A DNA stretch of 64,000 bases from CAVSJJ01 sp963771015 (lineage in GTDB: Bacteria > Actinomycetota > Actinomycetes > Actinomycetales > Dermatophilaceae): the NCBI GenBank assembly GCA_963771015.1, contig CAVYRN010000005.1:1054001-1118000 (forward strand), given 5' to 3'. The position numbers and the translations under genes were made by a program. The notes beneath the pieces were generated by a model, which did not search any database, was not told where the DNA came from, and saw nothing but the letters and a program-made list of their open reading frames with translations. Each line of letters starts with the position of its first letter. Position 1 is the first letter of the stretch. Below, one piece after another: positions 33,506 through 40,558 of the stretch.

Positions 33506-33541
33506 GGCCGTGATGCTACGTGACCCGGCTGCGCCGGGCGC

Positions 33542-35734
33542 TCAGGTCGCCGGCGGGCTGGGTGGTCCGTGCGCCGTGCTGGGCGGCGGTGTCCCGCTCG
33601 GTGACCCGCTGGGGTTGGCGGTGAGGGTGGGGCTCGGCGACTGTGTCGTCGGAGGGGCGGAGGTGGTGGGCGGCGCCGAGGTCGTCGTCGACGTCGACGG
33701 GGTCGGCGAGGCGGTCGGGCTGGCCGTGTACTCGGCGTTGGGGTTGATGTGTGCCGGGGACGGGAAGTCGAGGACCTTGGCGCCCTGCAGCGCCGCCTTC
33801 ATGTAGTCCGTCCACAGCCACACCGGGACCGACGGCCCGGACAGCTCACCGACCCCCTTGATGTAGTTCATCTGGTTCGCGGGCTTGATCGAGCCGTCGC
33901 CGCGGTAGATGCCGACGGCGGTCGCGAGCTGGGGGGTGAACCCGTCGAACCACGCGGCGTAGTTCCCGGTCGTCGTCCCGGTCTTGCCGGCGGCGGGGCG
34001 GCCGAGATTGGCGCCCACGTAGGCGGCCGTGCCGTGGGTCGTCACCTGGTGCATGCAGTCGACGACATCGGCCATCAGGCCCGGGTCGAAGACCTGGGTC
34101 GTCTTCGGCTTGGCCTTGATGTTGAGCGTGCCGTCGGAGCTCGTCACCCGCTTGACGAAGTAGGGCGTGGCCCTCATGCCGTTCGCGGCGATGGTGGCGT
34201 AGGCGTTGGCCATGTCGATGACCTTGACGTTGTTCGTCCCGAACACGTTGGCGTAGTTGGCCGTGAAGTTCGTGGTGATCCCCGCGGTCTTGGCCGCCTC
34301 GGCCGTGCGCTGGGGGGTGGCGATGATGTTGAGCCGGGCGAAGATCGTGTTCGTCGACAGCGCCGTCGCCCCGCAGACCGACCGGGTGCCCTCGTTGGCG
34401 TTGGCGAAGTTGATGACGCCGCCCTTGCGCCCCATCGACGTCGACGCCGCGGGGTCGGCGAACTCGGGGAAGTAGATCGGGCTGTTGCCGGGGAAGGTGC
34501 TCTTCGTGTTGACCTTGCCACTCTGCAGCGCCGCGATGAGGGTGAAGATCTTCGACGTCGAGCCACCCTGCATCGTCGCGTCGTAGGCGGTGTTGAACTG
34601 CACCTTCGCGTAGTCGGGTCCGCCGTACATGGCCAGCACGGCGCCGTCACCGGGCTTGATCGAGGCCAGGCCGACGTGCAGCCGCTGGCCTGGGGGCATC
34701 TTGTCCTTGACCGCGGCGATGGCGGCCAGCTGCTTGGGCTTCTCGATCGTCGAGACGATCTTCAGTCCGCCACGGTCGATGTCGTCGTCGGTGAGCTTGT
34801 ACGTCGAGCGCAGCTCGTTCTTGATGATGGGGATGAGGTAGCCGTTGGGCCCCGCGACGCTCGGCGGCCGGTACGGATAGGTCTTGGGGAAGGTCGCCGC
34901 ATCGCGCTCGGCCTGGGTCAGCCAGCCGTTCTTGACCATCGCGTCGAGGATGTAGCCGGCTCGTTCCTCGGCGTTCTTCTTCTCCTGCGGGCCGAGGCTC
35001 GGGTCGTAGTACGACGGCCCGCGGACGATGGCGGACAGCAGCGCGGACTCCGGGGCGGTGAGCTTGGACGCGTCCTTGTGGAAGTACGCCTGGGAGGCGG
35101 TCTGGATGCCGTAGGCGCCCCGGCCGAAGTAGATGGTGTTGAGGTAGTTCTCGAGGATCTGGTCCTTGGTCTGCTGCTGGTCGATCTTGACCGAGATGAG
35201 CAGCTCCTTGAACTTCCGCGAGATCGTCCGGTCCTGGGACAGGAAGTAGTTCTTGACGTACTGCTGGGTGATCGTCGACCCGCCCTGGGTCGCCTGACCG
35301 CCCTTGATCGCCACCCACACGGCGCGCGCGATGCCGGTCGGCGAGATGGCCGACTCGTTGTAGAAGCTGTGGTCCTCGGCGGCCAGGATCGCATGCTGCA
35401 TCTGGTCGGAGATCTTCGCCAGCGGGACCGACTGCCGGTTGATCTTCGAGATCCGGTACATCTCGGTCTTGCCGTCGGCGTAGTAGATGATCGACGCCTG
35501 GGCCGTCGCGTAGTCGTTGGGCTTCGGCGGCTGGATGAGGGCGTAGGCGACCCCGAGCCCCACCGCGCCGATGACGAAGAGCCCGAGGAAGGCCAAGAGG
35601 ATCCGCTTGGGCCAGCTGAGCTTCTTGCGGCCGCCCCGCTTGCCGGAGCGCGTGCCGCGGCCCTTGCCGCGGCCCTTGCCGGAGGCCTGCGCCGCCTTGG
35701 CTTCGAGGCGCGTCGTGGGCTGGCTGTCGCTCAT
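33542..35734 (-). CDS. ponA: Bifunctional class A penicillin-binding protein
   Basis: 730 aa. A basic cytoplasmic head with Lys/Arg/Gly repeats, one membrane anchor (ILLAFLGLFVIGAVGLGVAYAL), a GT51 glycosyltransferase domain (AILAAEDHSFYNESAISP with the catalytic Glu, then GGSTITQQYVKN and RKFKELL), and a transpeptidase domain with SxxK as GGSTSKIF, SxN as LSTNTIF and KTG as GKTGTTTG. The tail (last about 60 residues) is a Ser/Thr/Pro low-complexity stalk. It polymerises and crosslinks peptidoglycan at the outer membrane face. The start at 35734 precedes the basic head. Confidence 0.96.
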   Translation of the reverse strand: MSDSQPTTRLEAKAAQASGKGRGKGRGTRSGKRGGRKKLSWPKRILLAFLGLFVIGAVGLGVAYALIQPPKPNDYATAQASIIYYADGKTEMYRISKINRQSVPLAKISDQMQHAILAAEDHSFYNESAISPTGIARAVWVAIKGGQATQGGSTITQQYVKNYFLSQDRTISRKFKELLISVKIDQQQTKDQILENYLNTIYFGRGAYGIQTASQAYFHKDASKLTAPESALLSAIVRGPSYYDPSLGPQEKKNAEERAGYILDAMVKNGWLTQAERDAATFPKTYPYRPPSVAGPNGYLIPIIKNELRSTYKLTDDDIDRGGLKIVSTIEKPKQLAAIAAVKDKMPPGQRLHVGLASIKPGDGAVLAMYGGPDYAKVQFNTAYDATMQGGSTSKIFTLIAALQSGKVNTKSTFPGNSPIYFPEFADPAASTSMGRKGGVINFANANEGTRSVCGATALSTNTIFARLNIIATPQRTAEAAKTAGITTNFTANYANVFGTNNVKVIDMANAYATIAANGMRATPYFVKRVTSSDGTLNIKAKPKTTQVFDPGLMADVVDCMHQVTTHGTAAYVGANLGRPAAGKTGTTTGNYAAWFDGFTPQLATAVGIYRGDGSIKPANQMNYIKGVGELSGPSVPVWLWTDYMKAALQGAKVLDFPSPAHINPNAEYTASPTASPTPSTSTTTSAPPTTSAPPTTQSPSPTLTANPSGSPSGTPPPSTAHGPPSPPAT

Positions 35735-35895
35735 GCAGGTCTTTCGGGTGGGGGTCGGGAGATCGGGCCGGCGTCGCGAGGACGGCCCCGTCCAGTATGA
35801 CCGCTTCCCTGGGACAACCCTGACGCCCGTGAGGGGCTCCCGGGGCCTCCAAGGGCCGTCGTCGCCTGGCCGGAGACGCGCCGTCATGTGACGGC

Positions 35896-35920
35896 TCGAT
35901 GTATCGCAACGATATATCGA
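35896..35920 (+). promoter_or_regulatory. Candidate PadR operator
   Basis: 11-bp inverted repeat with one mismatch, TCGATGTATCG (35896-35906) and CGATATATCGA (35910-35920), spaced by CAA in an AT-rich patch 136 nt before the PadR start. PadR regulators typically bind such dyads in their own promoters. GTATGGT at 35932-35938 may be part of the -10. Binding not shown. Confidence 0.55.
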
Positions 35921-35990
35921 GGTGTATGGTTCCCACGAACCGTACGACCCGAGGCCCCCCGTGAGAGTTCGGTATGCCGCGGCCGTGCCT

Positions 35991-36040
35991 CAGCCCGCAC
36001 CACCAGCCCGCACCACCAGCCCGCACCACCAGCCCGCACC
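35991..36040 (+). repeat. 13-bp tandem repeat in the padR leader
   Basis: Unit CAGCCCGCACCAC at 35991-36003, 36004-36016 and 36017-36029, plus 11 nt of a fourth copy (36030-36040). Copies are identical. The array abuts the GAGGAGG ribosome binding site of padR, so copy-number change would alter the leader length without touching the protein. Confidence 0.9.
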
Positions 36041-36055
36041 GCAGAGGAGGCCCGG

Positions 36056-36628
36056 ATGACCCGCCGCTCGCATCTGCTCGAGTTCGCCGTCCTCGGCCTG
36101 CTCCACGAGGGCCCGGCGCACGGCTACGAGCTGCGGCGCCGGCTCAACTCGGCCCTCGGGCCGTTCCGGGCGCTGTCCTACGGCACCCTCTACCCGGCCC
36201 TGCGGGGTCTGCTCGACCGCGGCCTGATCACCCAGACCGACAGCGCCGAGCCCGTGACGCCGAGCCCGAGCACCCGGGCGCGGATCGTGTACGAGCTGAC
36301 CGCCGAGGGCAAGGAGCGGTTCAACGAGCTGCTCGCCACCGCCGGTGCCGACGCCTACGACGACGACGGCTTCGACGTCCGCTTCCACTTCTTCGCGCGC
36401 ACCGAGGCCGACGTCCGGCTGCGGATCCTCGAGGGCCGACGCTCCCGGCTCGTCGAGAACCTCGACCGGGTCCGTGAGAACTCGACCCGCAACCGCGAGC
36501 GGCTCGACGCATACACCACCGCCCTCCAGCGCCACGGCGAGGAGACGACCGAGCGCGAGGTCCGCTGGCTCACCGAGCTCATCGACGCCGAGCGGCGCCA
36601 CCCCACCGACCCCGGCCCGATGCCGTAG
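36056..36628 (+). CDS. PadR-family transcriptional regulator
   Basis: 190 aa. N-terminal winged helix: LLEFAVLGLLHEGPAHGYELRRRL, then LSYGTLYPALRGLLDRGLI, the PadR signature with the recognition helix and wing. The C-terminal part (about 115-180) is an acidic dimerisation coiled coil (VENLDRVRENSTRNRERL). GAGGAGG lies 5 nt before the ATG. In M. tuberculosis the PadR gene Rv0047c is next to ino1 (Rv0046c) as here, so it may regulate inositol synthesis. Expected to bind the dyad at 35896-35920. Confidence 0.93.
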   Translation: MTRRSHLLEFAVLGLLHEGPAHGYELRRRLNSALGPFRALSYGTLYPALRGLLDRGLITQTDSAEPVTPSPSTRARIVYELTAEGKERFNELLATAGADAYDDDGFDVRFHFFARTEADVRLRILEGRRSRLVENLDRVRENSTRNRERLDAYTTALQRHGEETTEREVRWLTELIDAERRHPTDPGPMP

Positions 36629-36735
36629 CAACGTCGGGTTCGTCCCCGACGGCACGGCATACCCCGTGGCGGCGAGGGCCTCCGACCACCACCACCGAAG
36701 CAGTCACCACCGAAGCACCTACAGGAGAGATACAC

Positions 36736-37815
36736 ATGGGCTCCATCCGCGTCGCCATCGTCGGCGTCGGCAACTGCGCGACGTCGCTCATCCAGGGCGT
36801 CGAGTACTACAAGAACGCCGACCCCACCCAGAACGTCCCCGGCCTCATGCACGTCGAGTTCGGCCCCTACCACGTGCGCGACGTGGAGTTCGTCGCCGCC
36901 TTCGATGTCGACGACATGAAGGTCGGCAAGGACCTGGCCGAGGCCACCCTCGCCTCCCAGAACAACACGATCCGGATCTGCGAGGTCCCGTTCAAGGACG
37001 TCGAGGTCCAGCGCGGCCACACCCTCGACGGGCTCGGCAAGTACTACCGGATGACGATCGACGAGTCGGCGGCCGAGCCGGTCGACGTCGTCTCGATCCT
37101 CAAGGAGCGCAAGGTCGACGTGCTCGTGTCGTACCTGCCGGTGGGCTCGGAGGACGCCGACAAGTTCTACGCGCAGTGCGCGATCGACGCGGACGTCGCC
37201 TTCGTCAATGCCCTTCCGGTGTTCATCGCCTCCGACCCCGAGTGGGCGGCGAAGTTCGAGGAGGCCGGCGTTCCGATCATCGGCGACGACATCAAGTCCC
37301 AGGTCGGTGCGACGATCACCCACCGGGTGATGGCCAAGCTGTTCGAGGACCGGGGCGTCGTGCTCGACCGCACGTACCAGCTCAACGTCGGCGGCAACAT
37401 GGACTTCAAGAACATGCTCGAGCGCGATCGCCTCGAGTCCAAGAAGATCTCCAAGACCCAGTCGGTGACCTCCAACATGGTCGGCGAGATCGAGCCGAAG
37501 AACGTCCACATCGGCCCGTCCGACTACGTCCAGTGGCTCGACGACCGCAAGTGGGCCTACGTCCGGCTCGAGGGCCGCGCGTTCGGCGACGTCCCGCTCA
37601 ACCTCGAGTACAAGCTCGAGGTGTGGGACTCCCCCAACAGCGCCGGCATCATCATCGACGCGATCCGCGCCGCGAAGATCGCCAAGGACCGCGGCATCGG
37701 CGGGCCGCTGCTCTCCCCGGCGGCCTACCTCATGAAGTCGCCGCCGGAGCAGCGCCCCGACGACATCGGCCGCGCCAAGCTCGAGGCCTTCATCCGCGGC
37801 GAGGAGCCCCGCTGA
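36736..37815 (+). CDS. ino1: Inositol-3-phosphate synthase
   Basis: 359 aa. It converts glucose-6-phosphate to inositol-1-phosphate (1L-myo-inositol-3-phosphate) using NAD, feeding phosphatidylinositol and mycothiol synthesis in actinobacteria. Seen: VAIVGVGNCATSLIQG (NAD-binding loop), VDVLVSYLPVGSE, PIIGDDIKSQVGATITHR with active-site Asp/Lys, and LNVGGNMDFKNML; LEYKLEVWDSPNSAG and DAIRAAKIAKDRG close the catalytic core. AGGAGAG lies 6 nt before the ATG. Ends before a strong terminator. Confidence 0.97.
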   Translation: MGSIRVAIVGVGNCATSLIQGVEYYKNADPTQNVPGLMHVEFGPYHVRDVEFVAAFDVDDMKVGKDLAEATLASQNNTIRICEVPFKDVEVQRGHTLDGLGKYYRMTIDESAAEPVDVVSILKERKVDVLVSYLPVGSEDADKFYAQCAIDADVAFVNALPVFIASDPEWAAKFEEAGVPIIGDDIKSQVGATITHRVMAKLFEDRGVVLDRTYQLNVGGNMDFKNMLERDRLESKKISKTQSVTSNMVGEIEPKNVHIGPSDYVQWLDDRKWAYVRLEGRAFGDVPLNLEYKLEVWDSPNSAGIIIDAIRAAKIAKDRGIGGPLLSPAAYLMKSPPEQRPDDIGRAKLEAFIRGEEPR

Positions 37816-37863
37816 CCAGGTTCTCCCCGGCCGCTGCCTGACCCGGAGCGCCCGCTGCTCGGT

Positions 37864-37907
37864 GATGTGGGCGGCATACCCCTTCGGTGGGGTATGCCGC
37901 CCACATC
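37864..37907 (+). terminator. Perfect 19-bp terminator hairpin after ino1
   Basis: Arms 37864-37882 and 37889-37907 are perfectly complementary over 19 bp with loop TTCGGT, followed by CGTTTCC. The stem contains GGCATAC and GTATGCC as an inverted pair, so the overrepresented heptamer forms part of the terminator. Confidence 0.88.
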
Positions 37908-38084
37908 CGTTTCCCCCGGACCCCGGGAGCACCCCCATGGCCCCGGCCCCGAGTTCGTCCAAAGGGCGTCGGGCGCGTCGCGGCCCAGGGTAGGGTGTGC
38001 GCCACGGCGGCGATCGGGTGGGACCCGGTCGAGGCCAGGGCACTGGGGAGTGCCGTGGGTGGGGGTTTGCTCGGGGGTTGGGGA

Positions 38085-38375
38085 ATGTTGTCTCGGCGAG
38101 CTGTGCTGGCCGCCGGTGCCGCCTGGTCGGTTCCGGTCATCGCGCTGGCCACCGGCGCTCCGGCGTATGCCGCGAGCCCCCACCTGCGCCCCGTGACGGT
38201 TCGTGGTGGTTCGATGCTCCCCCTGCGGCACCGGACCACCACGAGCCCCGCGGCTGCGGCATACCGGGCGGTAGCCGCTAGCGTCTGCGCTCATGAGCCA
38301 TCACGTCGTCTCCGATCTCGTCGCCAACGTCCTCGCCGTCTCGGTCAGGGTCGGGGACGCGGTGGCCGAGGGTGA
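38085..38375 (+). pseudogene. Tat-signal protein remnant or very short secreted protein
   Basis: The reading frame from ATG 38085 encodes a clear twin-arginine-like export signal: MLSRRAVLAAGAAW, then VPVIALATGAPAYAAS, as in actinobacterial surface proteins. After it only about 60 residues remain, increasingly Arg-rich, running 83 nt into the carrier-protein gene before the stop at 38375. Intact relatives have hundreds of beta-rich residues after this signal, so this looks like a gene truncated by deletion. No good ribosome binding site was seen. It could be an unannotated short peptide instead. Confidence 0.4.
38279..38284 (+). promoter_or_regulatory. Candidate leaderless -10 box of the biotin/lipoyl carrier gene
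   Basis: TAGCGT ends 8 nt before the ATG at 38293. Confidence 0.45.
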
Positions 38376-38508
38376 CGAGATCGCGCTCCTGGAGTCGATG
38401 AAGATGGAGATCCCGGTGCTCACCGAGGCCGCCGGGCGCGTCGCCGAGGTCAAGGTCGAGGCGGGCGACGTCGTCCAGGAGGGCGAGATCCTCGCCATCG
38501 TCGAGTAG
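38293..38508 (+). CDS. Stand-alone biotin/lipoyl attachment protein (TB7.3 type)
   Basis: 71 aa, a complete biotinyl domain: ALLESMKMEIPVLTEAAGRV holds the modified lysine in the MKM motif, and VEAGDVVQEGEILAIVE forms the C-terminal strands. Length and sequence match the mycobacterial biotinylated protein TB7.3 (Rv3221c), also 71 aa. It may be a carrier for a biotin-dependent carboxylase encoded elsewhere. No carboxylase subunit is nearby. Confidence 0.92.
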   Translation: MSHHVVSDLVANVLAVSVRVGDAVAEGDEIALLESMKMEIPVLTEAAGRVAEVKVEAGDVVQEGEILAIVE

Positions 38509-38559
38509 CCGCCGGCCCCGGGTCGGGGGGTGGGCGTGGTGCGGCGGGTGAGGTAGTCG

Positions 38560-40026
38560 TCAGGTGTGCGACTCGGGCTGCCCGGCCCACCAGGACAGCA
38601 GTCGCTCCCGGGCCGCGTCCTGGCCGATCAGGCCCTCGTCGAGCCGGACCCCGAGGAGATACGAGTACGCCCGGCCGAGCACCGGCCCGGGGGCGATGCC
38701 CAGCACCTCGCCGATCTCGGTGCCGTTGAGCTCGGGGCGGACCGCCTTGAGCTCCTCCGCGGAGAGCAGCCGCTCGATCCGGGACTCGAGGTCGTCGTAG
38801 GCCCGCGAGAGTCGCTGGGCCTTGCGGACGTTCCGGGTCGTGGAGTCGGCCCGGGTGAGCCGGTGCAGCCGGGGGAGCAGCGGCCCGGCGTCGGTGATGT
38901 AGCGGCGGACCGCGGAGTCGGTCCACTGGCCGTCGCCGTACCCGTGGAAGCGCAGGTGCAGCTCGACGAGCCGGGCGACCGCCTTCACGGTCTCCTTGTC
39001 GAAACGCAGTGCCTTGAGCCGCCTGGCGGTGAGCTTGGCCCCGACGACCTCGTGATGGTGGAAGCTCACGCCGCCGCCGGCCTCGAACCGGCGGGTCGCC
39101 GGCTTGCCGATGTCGTGGAGCAGGGCCGCGAGCCGCAGCACGAGGTCGGGCCCCGGGACGGACTCGGGCGGGCCGTCCGGCGGCCCCTCCAGCGAGATCG
39201 CCTGCTCGAGGACGATGAGGGTGTGCTCGTAGACGTCCTTGTGGCGGTGGTGCTCGTCGATCTCGAGGCGCAGCGCCGGCAGCTCGGGCAGGACAAGGTC
39301 GGCCAGGCCGGACTCGACGAGGAGGGCCAGCCCGGCCCTCGGGTGCGGAGCGAGGACGAGCTTGGTCAGCTCGTCGCGGACCCGCTCCATCGACACGATC
39401 GAGAGCGAGGCCGCCATCTCGCGCATCGCGGCATACACCTCGGGGGCGGGCACGACGCCGAGCTGGGCCACGAACCTGGCCGCCCGCATCATCCGCAGCG
39501 GGTCGTCACCGAAGCTGACCTCGGGCGTCCCCGGGGTGCGCAGCACCTTCTCGACCAGGTCCGCCAGCCCGCCGTAGGGGTCGACGAACGTGAGGTCGGG
39601 CAGCCGGAGCGCCATCGCGTTGATGGTGAAGTCCCGGCGGAGCAGGTCCTCCTCGAGGGACTCCCCGAAGGCGACGACGGGTTTGCGGGTCACGTGGTCG
39701 TAGGCGTCGGCGCGGTACGTCGTCACCTCGAGGACCTGCCCGCCCCGGCGGGCCCCGATCGTCCCGAACGCCTTCCCGATGTCCCACGTCGCGGTCCCCC
39801 ACGCCGCCAGCAGCCGCTCGCTCTCATCCGGCGGCGCATTCGTCGTGAAGTCGAGATCCGGTGGGGTCCGCCCGAGGAAGGCGTCGCGGACCGGCCCGCC
39901 GACGAGGGCGATGTCGTACCCGGCACCGGCAAACCGCTGGCCCACGTCGCGGAGCAGGTCCAACGTGGGCGCGAGGTGCGCGACGGCCTGCCTCATGAGG
40001 GAGGCCGAGGGCTGGTGGGGAGACAC
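38560..40026 (-). CDS. pcnA: CCA tRNA nucleotidyltransferase
   Basis: 488 aa from GTG 40026. The nucleotidyltransferase head has ALVGGPVRDAFLG and PDLDFTTNA (metal-binding DxD), with RRDFTINAMAL. An HD domain (LAALLHDIGKP) gives added phosphohydrolase potential. Adds or repairs the 3'-CCA of tRNA. The start is placed at 40026 because TACTCT (40040-40035) lies 8 nt before it; a TTG at 40035 and an ATG at 39996 are in frame. Divergent from the Nudix gene with only 46 bp between starts. M. tuberculosis has the same arrangement (Rv3907c/Rv3908). Confidence 0.95.
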   Translation of the reverse strand: MSPHQPSASLMRQAVAHLAPTLDLLRDVGQRFAGAGYDIALVGGPVRDAFLGRTPPDLDFTTNAPPDESERLLAAWGTATWDIGKAFGTIGARRGGQVLEVTTYRADAYDHVTRKPVVAFGESLEEDLLRRDFTINAMALRLPDLTFVDPYGGLADLVEKVLRTPGTPEVSFGDDPLRMMRAARFVAQLGVVPAPEVYAAMREMAASLSIVSMERVRDELTKLVLAPHPRAGLALLVESGLADLVLPELPALRLEIDEHHRHKDVYEHTLIVLEQAISLEGPPDGPPESVPGPDLVLRLAALLHDIGKPATRRFEAGGGVSFHHHEVVGAKLTARRLKALRFDKETVKAVARLVELHLRFHGYGDGQWTDSAVRRYITDAGPLLPRLHRLTRADSTTRNVRKAQRLSRAYDDLESRIERLLSAEELKAVRPELNGTEIGEVLGIAPGPVLGRAYSYLLGVRLDEGLIGQDAARERLLSWWAGQPESHT

Positions 40027-40034
40027 GGAGAACA

Positions 40035-40066
40035 AGAGTAGGCGCCGGTGAACGGATGGTTACAGT
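40035..40066. promoter_or_regulatory. Back-to-back leaderless promoters of pcnA and the Nudix gene
   Basis: Leftward TACTCT (40040-40035) ends 8 nt before the pcnA GTG; rightward TACAGT (40061-40066) ends 6 nt before the Nudix GTG at 40073. The start codons are 46 bp apart, so the -35 regions must overlap and the two promoters may interfere. Confidence 0.5.
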
Positions 40067-40072
40067 GGCCGT

Positions 40073-40558
40073 GTGAGCCACCCTGCAGCCGACCCTCCTC
40101 GGGTCCCGCGTCGGCTGCCCTCGGTCGAGGAACGTTCGGCCGGTGGGGTGGTGGTCGACGTGCATGACGGCGAGGCCCGCATCGCCGTCATCGCCCGGCG
40201 GAACCGGGCCGGCCGGGTCGAGTGGTGCCTGCCGAAGGGGCATATCGAGGGAGAGGAGACCCTTCCGCAGACAGCGGCCCGCGAGGTCGCCGAGGAGACC
40301 GGGATCGAGGGGCGTGTCCTCATCGAGCTCGGGACCATCGACTACTGGTTCGCCGCCGGCGACCGGCGGATCCACAAGTACGTCCACCACTACCTCCTCG
40401 AGGCCGTCGGCGGGCGCCTCACCATCGAGAACGACCCCGACCACGAGGCCATCGACGTCGCCTGGCTGCCGCTGCGCGAGGCCCACCGCCACCTCACCTT
40501 CCCCAACGAGCGGCGGATCGCGCGGGTCGCGTGGCAGCGCCTGGCCGGGGACGGCTGA
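40073..40558 (+). CDS. Nudix hydrolase (MutT4-like)
   Basis: 161 aa. The Nudix box is complete: GHIEGEETLPQTAAREVAEE followed by TGIEG, fitting GX5EX7REUXEEXGU at about residues 57-79. The frame starts at a GTG with a TACAGT box upstream. Substrate is some nucleoside diphosphate linked to X, unknown. The gene order with pcnA and the DUF6049-like gene matches M. tuberculosis MutT4 (Rv3908). The stop codon shares one base with the next ATG (TGATG). Confidence 0.92.
   Translation: MSHPAADPPRVPRRLPSVEERSAGGVVVDVHDGEARIAVIARRNRAGRVEWCLPKGHIEGEETLPQTAAREVAEETGIEGRVLIELGTIDYWFAAGDRRIHKYVHHYLLEAVGGRLTIENDPDHEAIDVAWLPLREAHRHLTFPNERRIARVAWQRLAGDG

Noticed and set aside
35991..36040. CRISPR-like array upstream of padR
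   Set aside because: Units are directly adjacent 13-mers with no spacers, and there are no cas genes anywhere in the window.
37816..38084. Possible RNA gene between ino1 and the Tat remnant
   Set aside because: Apart from the terminator hairpin, no tRNA cloverleaf or conserved RNA fold could be drawn.
38566..40041. 491-codon rightward frame opposite pcnA
   Set aside because: Mirror frame of a well-supported tRNA nucleotidyltransferase; no ribosome binding site or motif.
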